A stretch of 15,216 nt of DNA from JBDTME01 sp964583795 (GTDB taxonomy: Bacteria; Patescibacteriota; Microgenomatia; UBA1400; PJMF01): the NCBI GenBank assembly GCA_964583795.1, contig CAZOWX010000034.1:1-15216 (forward strand), in the 5' to 3' direction. A program made the translations under genes and the position numbers. Positions 13,267 through 15,216 of this stretch are shown here, piece by piece (the stretch's first letter is position 1; the number at the start of each line of letters is the position of its first letter). The notes beneath the pieces are model-generated. The model was not told the origin of the DNA, searched no databases, and worked only from the letters and a program-made list of their open reading frames with translations.

Positions 13267-14187
13267 ATGCATCTTTGGATCTTTATTTGTGCTTTCGCTG
13301 CCCTTGCAAATGCTGTTGTTAATCACGTTGATAAGCATTTAATTTCTAAATATTTCCAAGGGTTCAATATTGGTGCTTTAGTGATCATTACTTCTTTGGT
13401 TGGAATTCCTGTATTAGGGACTGTCCTTTTATTTCATCAAGACATTCTGAATATTTCTGTTATAACAGCTTTTTTTCTAGTGCTGAGTGGAATAAGTGTC
13501 ACTTTTAGTACTATTTCTTATTTTCTTGCGCTGAATTATGATGAAGCAACTCGTGTGGCTCCATTGTTTCAGATGGTGCCAATTATCAGTTTTATTTTAG
13601 GATTTTTCTTTTTAGGTGAGACATTAACGTTGGTTCAATTGTTGGGCAGTGCTGCGATTATGGGTGGTTCTGTTTTTTTAACTGCTGAGTTGTCGTCAGG
13701 AAAATCGTTTCAAATAAAAAAATCGGTTTTGGGGTTAATGTTACTTGCTTCTTTTTTTTATGCGATGAATATCTTTGCTTTTCGTGTGTTAGCGATCGAT
13801 GAAAATTTTTGGAAATCCTTATTTTGGGAATATATAGGAGTGTCTTCAGTGGCTGTGTTTTTACTAGTATTTGTTCCCTATTATCGAAAACAACTACTAA
13901 AGATTTTGCGAAAAAACAGTAAATTGGTAATCGGTATGGCTTTTTCCAATGAATTATTTGTCAATGTCGCCAAGATTGCTATTCATTATGCGACGTTAAT
14001 TGCTTCGGTTTCTATGGTGACGTTGACCGCAGAAGGTTTACAACCGGTGTTTGTGTTTTTGGTTGGAATAGCATTAACGCTCTTTTTTCCTAAATTTGGA
14101 AAAGAAGATATTTCTCCTAAAATTTTGTTTCAAAAAGGACTTTCAATTCTGTTTATCGTTGCGGGTTCTATTGCAATTTCTATATAG
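13267..14187 (+). CDS. EamA-like (DMT superfamily) transporter
   Basis: A 306-residue membrane protein with ten predicted helices in two EamA-type repeats (about 1-140 and 155-306). The first repeat closes with the family block PLFQMVPIISFILGFFFLGETL near 98-119, the second with SMVTLTAEGLQPVFVFLVGIALTLFF near 248-273. It is a paralogue in form of the transporter at 4297 but clearly not a recent duplicate: the loops and residue patterns differ. The substrate is unknown. Its stop codon is three bases before the start of the DUF2156 gene, so the two are one operon and probably act in one process. Confidence 0.88.
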   Translation: MHLWIFICAFAALANAVVNHVDKHLISKYFQGFNIGALVIITSLVGIPVLGTVLLFHQDILNISVITAFFLVLSGISVTFSTISYFLALNYDEATRVAPLFQMVPIISFILGFFFLGETLTLVQLLGSAAIMGGSVFLTAELSSGKSFQIKKSVLGLMLLASFFYAMNIFAFRVLAIDENFWKSLFWEYIGVSSVAVFLLVFVPYYRKQLLKILRKNSKLVIGMAFSNELFVNVAKIAIHYATLIASVSMVTLTAEGLQPVFVFLVGIALTLFFPKFGKEDISPKILFQKGLSILFIVAGSIAISI

Positions 14188-14190
14188 TTT

Positions 14191-15099
14191 ATGATTCCCC
14201 AATTTCCTAAATTCAAAAAACTTGAACTCTCTGACAGAGATGAGTACCAAGCCTTTGTTAGTCAATTTGAGCCATACTCCGATTTTAACTTTATTAGCTT
14301 GTGGAGTTACAACACTGAAGATCGATGTGAACTGTCACTGTTAAATGGGAACCTAGTGATAAAAATGACCGATTATATTTCTAACGACGACATTTTCATG
14401 TTTCTTGGGAATGAAAAAGTCGATGAAACGATAAATAAGTTGTTTACTTTTCAAAAAGAACATTTAATTCCTGTGGGATTAAAGTTAATACCTCAAATTG
14501 TTGTCGATAATATTAGAGATGTAAAAGAGTTTGACATTTTCGAAGATATTAGTGGTCATGATTATGTCCTTTCAGTTGACGAACATGTTGCTCTTACTGG
14601 ACCAGATTATCAAAAAAGAAGAAATTTGCTGAAACGTTTTCAACGTGAGTATGAGGGGAAATGGCAGATAGAGTTAGTCGATGTAAGTACAAGGAAAAAC
14701 CAAGATAAGTTTTTTCAAGTTTTTGATGTATGGCAGGAGAGTAGAAAAAAAGAAACAAGTGAAACAACTCATGAACGAGTTGCAATAAAGAAATTTTTTG
14801 ACGGTTTTCCAGCAATTGCGCCGTTAGGTTTTGTTCTACAAATTGAAGGGAAAAATAAGGGTTTTTCATTATTTGAAAAAGTACATCTTTCGTATAGTGT
14901 TGTTCATTTTTTAAAGGCTGACGTTTCACATCACGGTATTTTTGAGTTTTTAATGAACCAAACTGCCATTGAGTTGCAGAAAATGGCCTGTAGATATATA
15001 AATTTTGAACAAGATCTGGGAAACCCGGGTCTCAGGAAGACCAAAACATTACATAGACCCAAGCATTATTTAAAGAAATACAACATTTTCCCCAAATAG
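14191..15099 (+). CDS. DUF2156 / LPG-synthase C-terminal-like protein
   Basis: A 302-residue cytoplasmic protein of the DUF2156 type, related to the C-terminal domain of phosphatidylglycerol lysyltransferase (MprF/LPG synthase), which has a tandem GNAT fold. The N-terminal family mark is PYSDFNFISLW at 28-38. The C-terminal mark is INFEQDLGNPGLRKTK at 270-285, followed by RPKHYLKKYNI. The membrane flippase part of MprF is absent, as in other stand-alone DUF2156 proteins, whose reaction is mostly unknown; an aminoacyl or acyl transfer is an inference from the fold. It starts three bases after the EamA gene stop with no ribosome site, so translation is probably coupled. Confidence 0.8.
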   Translation: MIPQFPKFKKLELSDRDEYQAFVSQFEPYSDFNFISLWSYNTEDRCELSLLNGNLVIKMTDYISNDDIFMFLGNEKVDETINKLFTFQKEHLIPVGLKLIPQIVVDNIRDVKEFDIFEDISGHDYVLSVDEHVALTGPDYQKRRNLLKRFQREYEGKWQIELVDVSTRKNQDKFFQVFDVWQESRKKETSETTHERVAIKKFFDGFPAIAPLGFVLQIEGKNKGFSLFEKVHLSYSVVHFLKADVSHHGIFEFLMNQTAIELQKMACRYINFEQDLGNPGLRKTKTLHRPKHYLKKYNIFPK

Positions 15100-15121
15100 A
15101 CAGTTGACCTATTTGTTGTCA

Positions 15122-15150
15122 TTGACAAGTTCTCTGAAAATTCCTAGTCT
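15122..15150 (+). promoter_or_regulatory. promoter of the last, partial gene
   Basis: A perfect -35 TTGACA (15122-15127) is followed after 17 bases by TAGTCT (15145-15150), a weak -10 that ends 6 bases before the ATG at 15157. This is the clearest complete promoter with the leaderless geometry. Confidence 0.5.
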
Positions 15151-15156
15151 TAGTAT

Positions 15157-15216
15157 ATGATTGTACGTTTGACTCAAAAAGACTGGAAAATTGCTGTGTT
15201 GTTCTCTCTAGGTGTT
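15157..15216 (+). CDS. 5' end of a gene, probable membrane protein (partial)
   Basis: Twenty codons stay open to the end of the window. They begin MIVRLTQKDW and continue into a hydrophobic stretch (IAVLFSLGV), as in a first membrane helix or signal anchor. The start is supported by the promoter at 15122-15150, whose -10 ends 6 bases upstream. No Shine-Dalgarno is present. The family cannot be named from so short a piece. Confidence 0.5.
   Translation, partial: MIVRLTQKDWKIAVLFSLGV

Overview
The window is a gene-dense, AT-leaning bacterial chromosomal segment with 17 complete protein genes and the start of an 18th. No rRNA, tRNA, CRISPR array, insertion sequence or phage gene was found. TGA is an ordinary stop codon. 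Compact genes, very short gaps and scarce Shine-Dalgarno sequences would fit a small-genome lineage such as Patescibacteria/CPR, but no marker here decides this, so the assignment is a weak inference.

Layout. 1-2789 (+): HAD hydrolase, a stand-alone tRNA-binding-domain protein, and a membrane-anchored GH3 NagZ-like glycosidase. 2805-4070 (-): MatC/SLC13-like carrier, convergent with the glycosidase. 4297-5151 (+): EamA transporter. 5169-7087 (-): C39-like cysteine peptidase, GNAT acetyltransferase and a triple zinc-ribbon protein related to the topoisomerase I C-terminus. 7266-9735 (-): a complete znuA-znuC-znuB zinc uptake operon. 9846-11695 (-): elongation factor P and, upstream of it, an EpmA-type EF-P lysine ligase. 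11870-12301 (+): SpeD, S-adenosylmethionine decarboxylase. 12309-13154 (-): a second GNAT protein. 13267-15099 (+): a second EamA transporter and a DUF2156 protein in one operon. 15157-15216 (+): the 5' end of a probable membrane protein.

How the genes work together. Two functional units are clear. ZnuABC forms one zinc importer; a dyad lies over the likely -35 region of its promoter. EF-P keeps Lys34 in a PGKG loop, and the neighbouring ligase has the EpmA form (no anticodon-binding domain), so the pair should form a lysine-type EF-P modification route; the aminomutase EpmB is not in the window. The other neighbours do not make an obvious pathway.

The most notable signal is in the start regions. 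In about half of the genes a -10-like hexamer ends 6 to 8 bases before the start codon, usually exactly 6, and no Shine-Dalgarno sequence is present. This predicts widespread leaderless mRNAs. In two cases the -10 hexamer contains the stop codon of the gene upstream.
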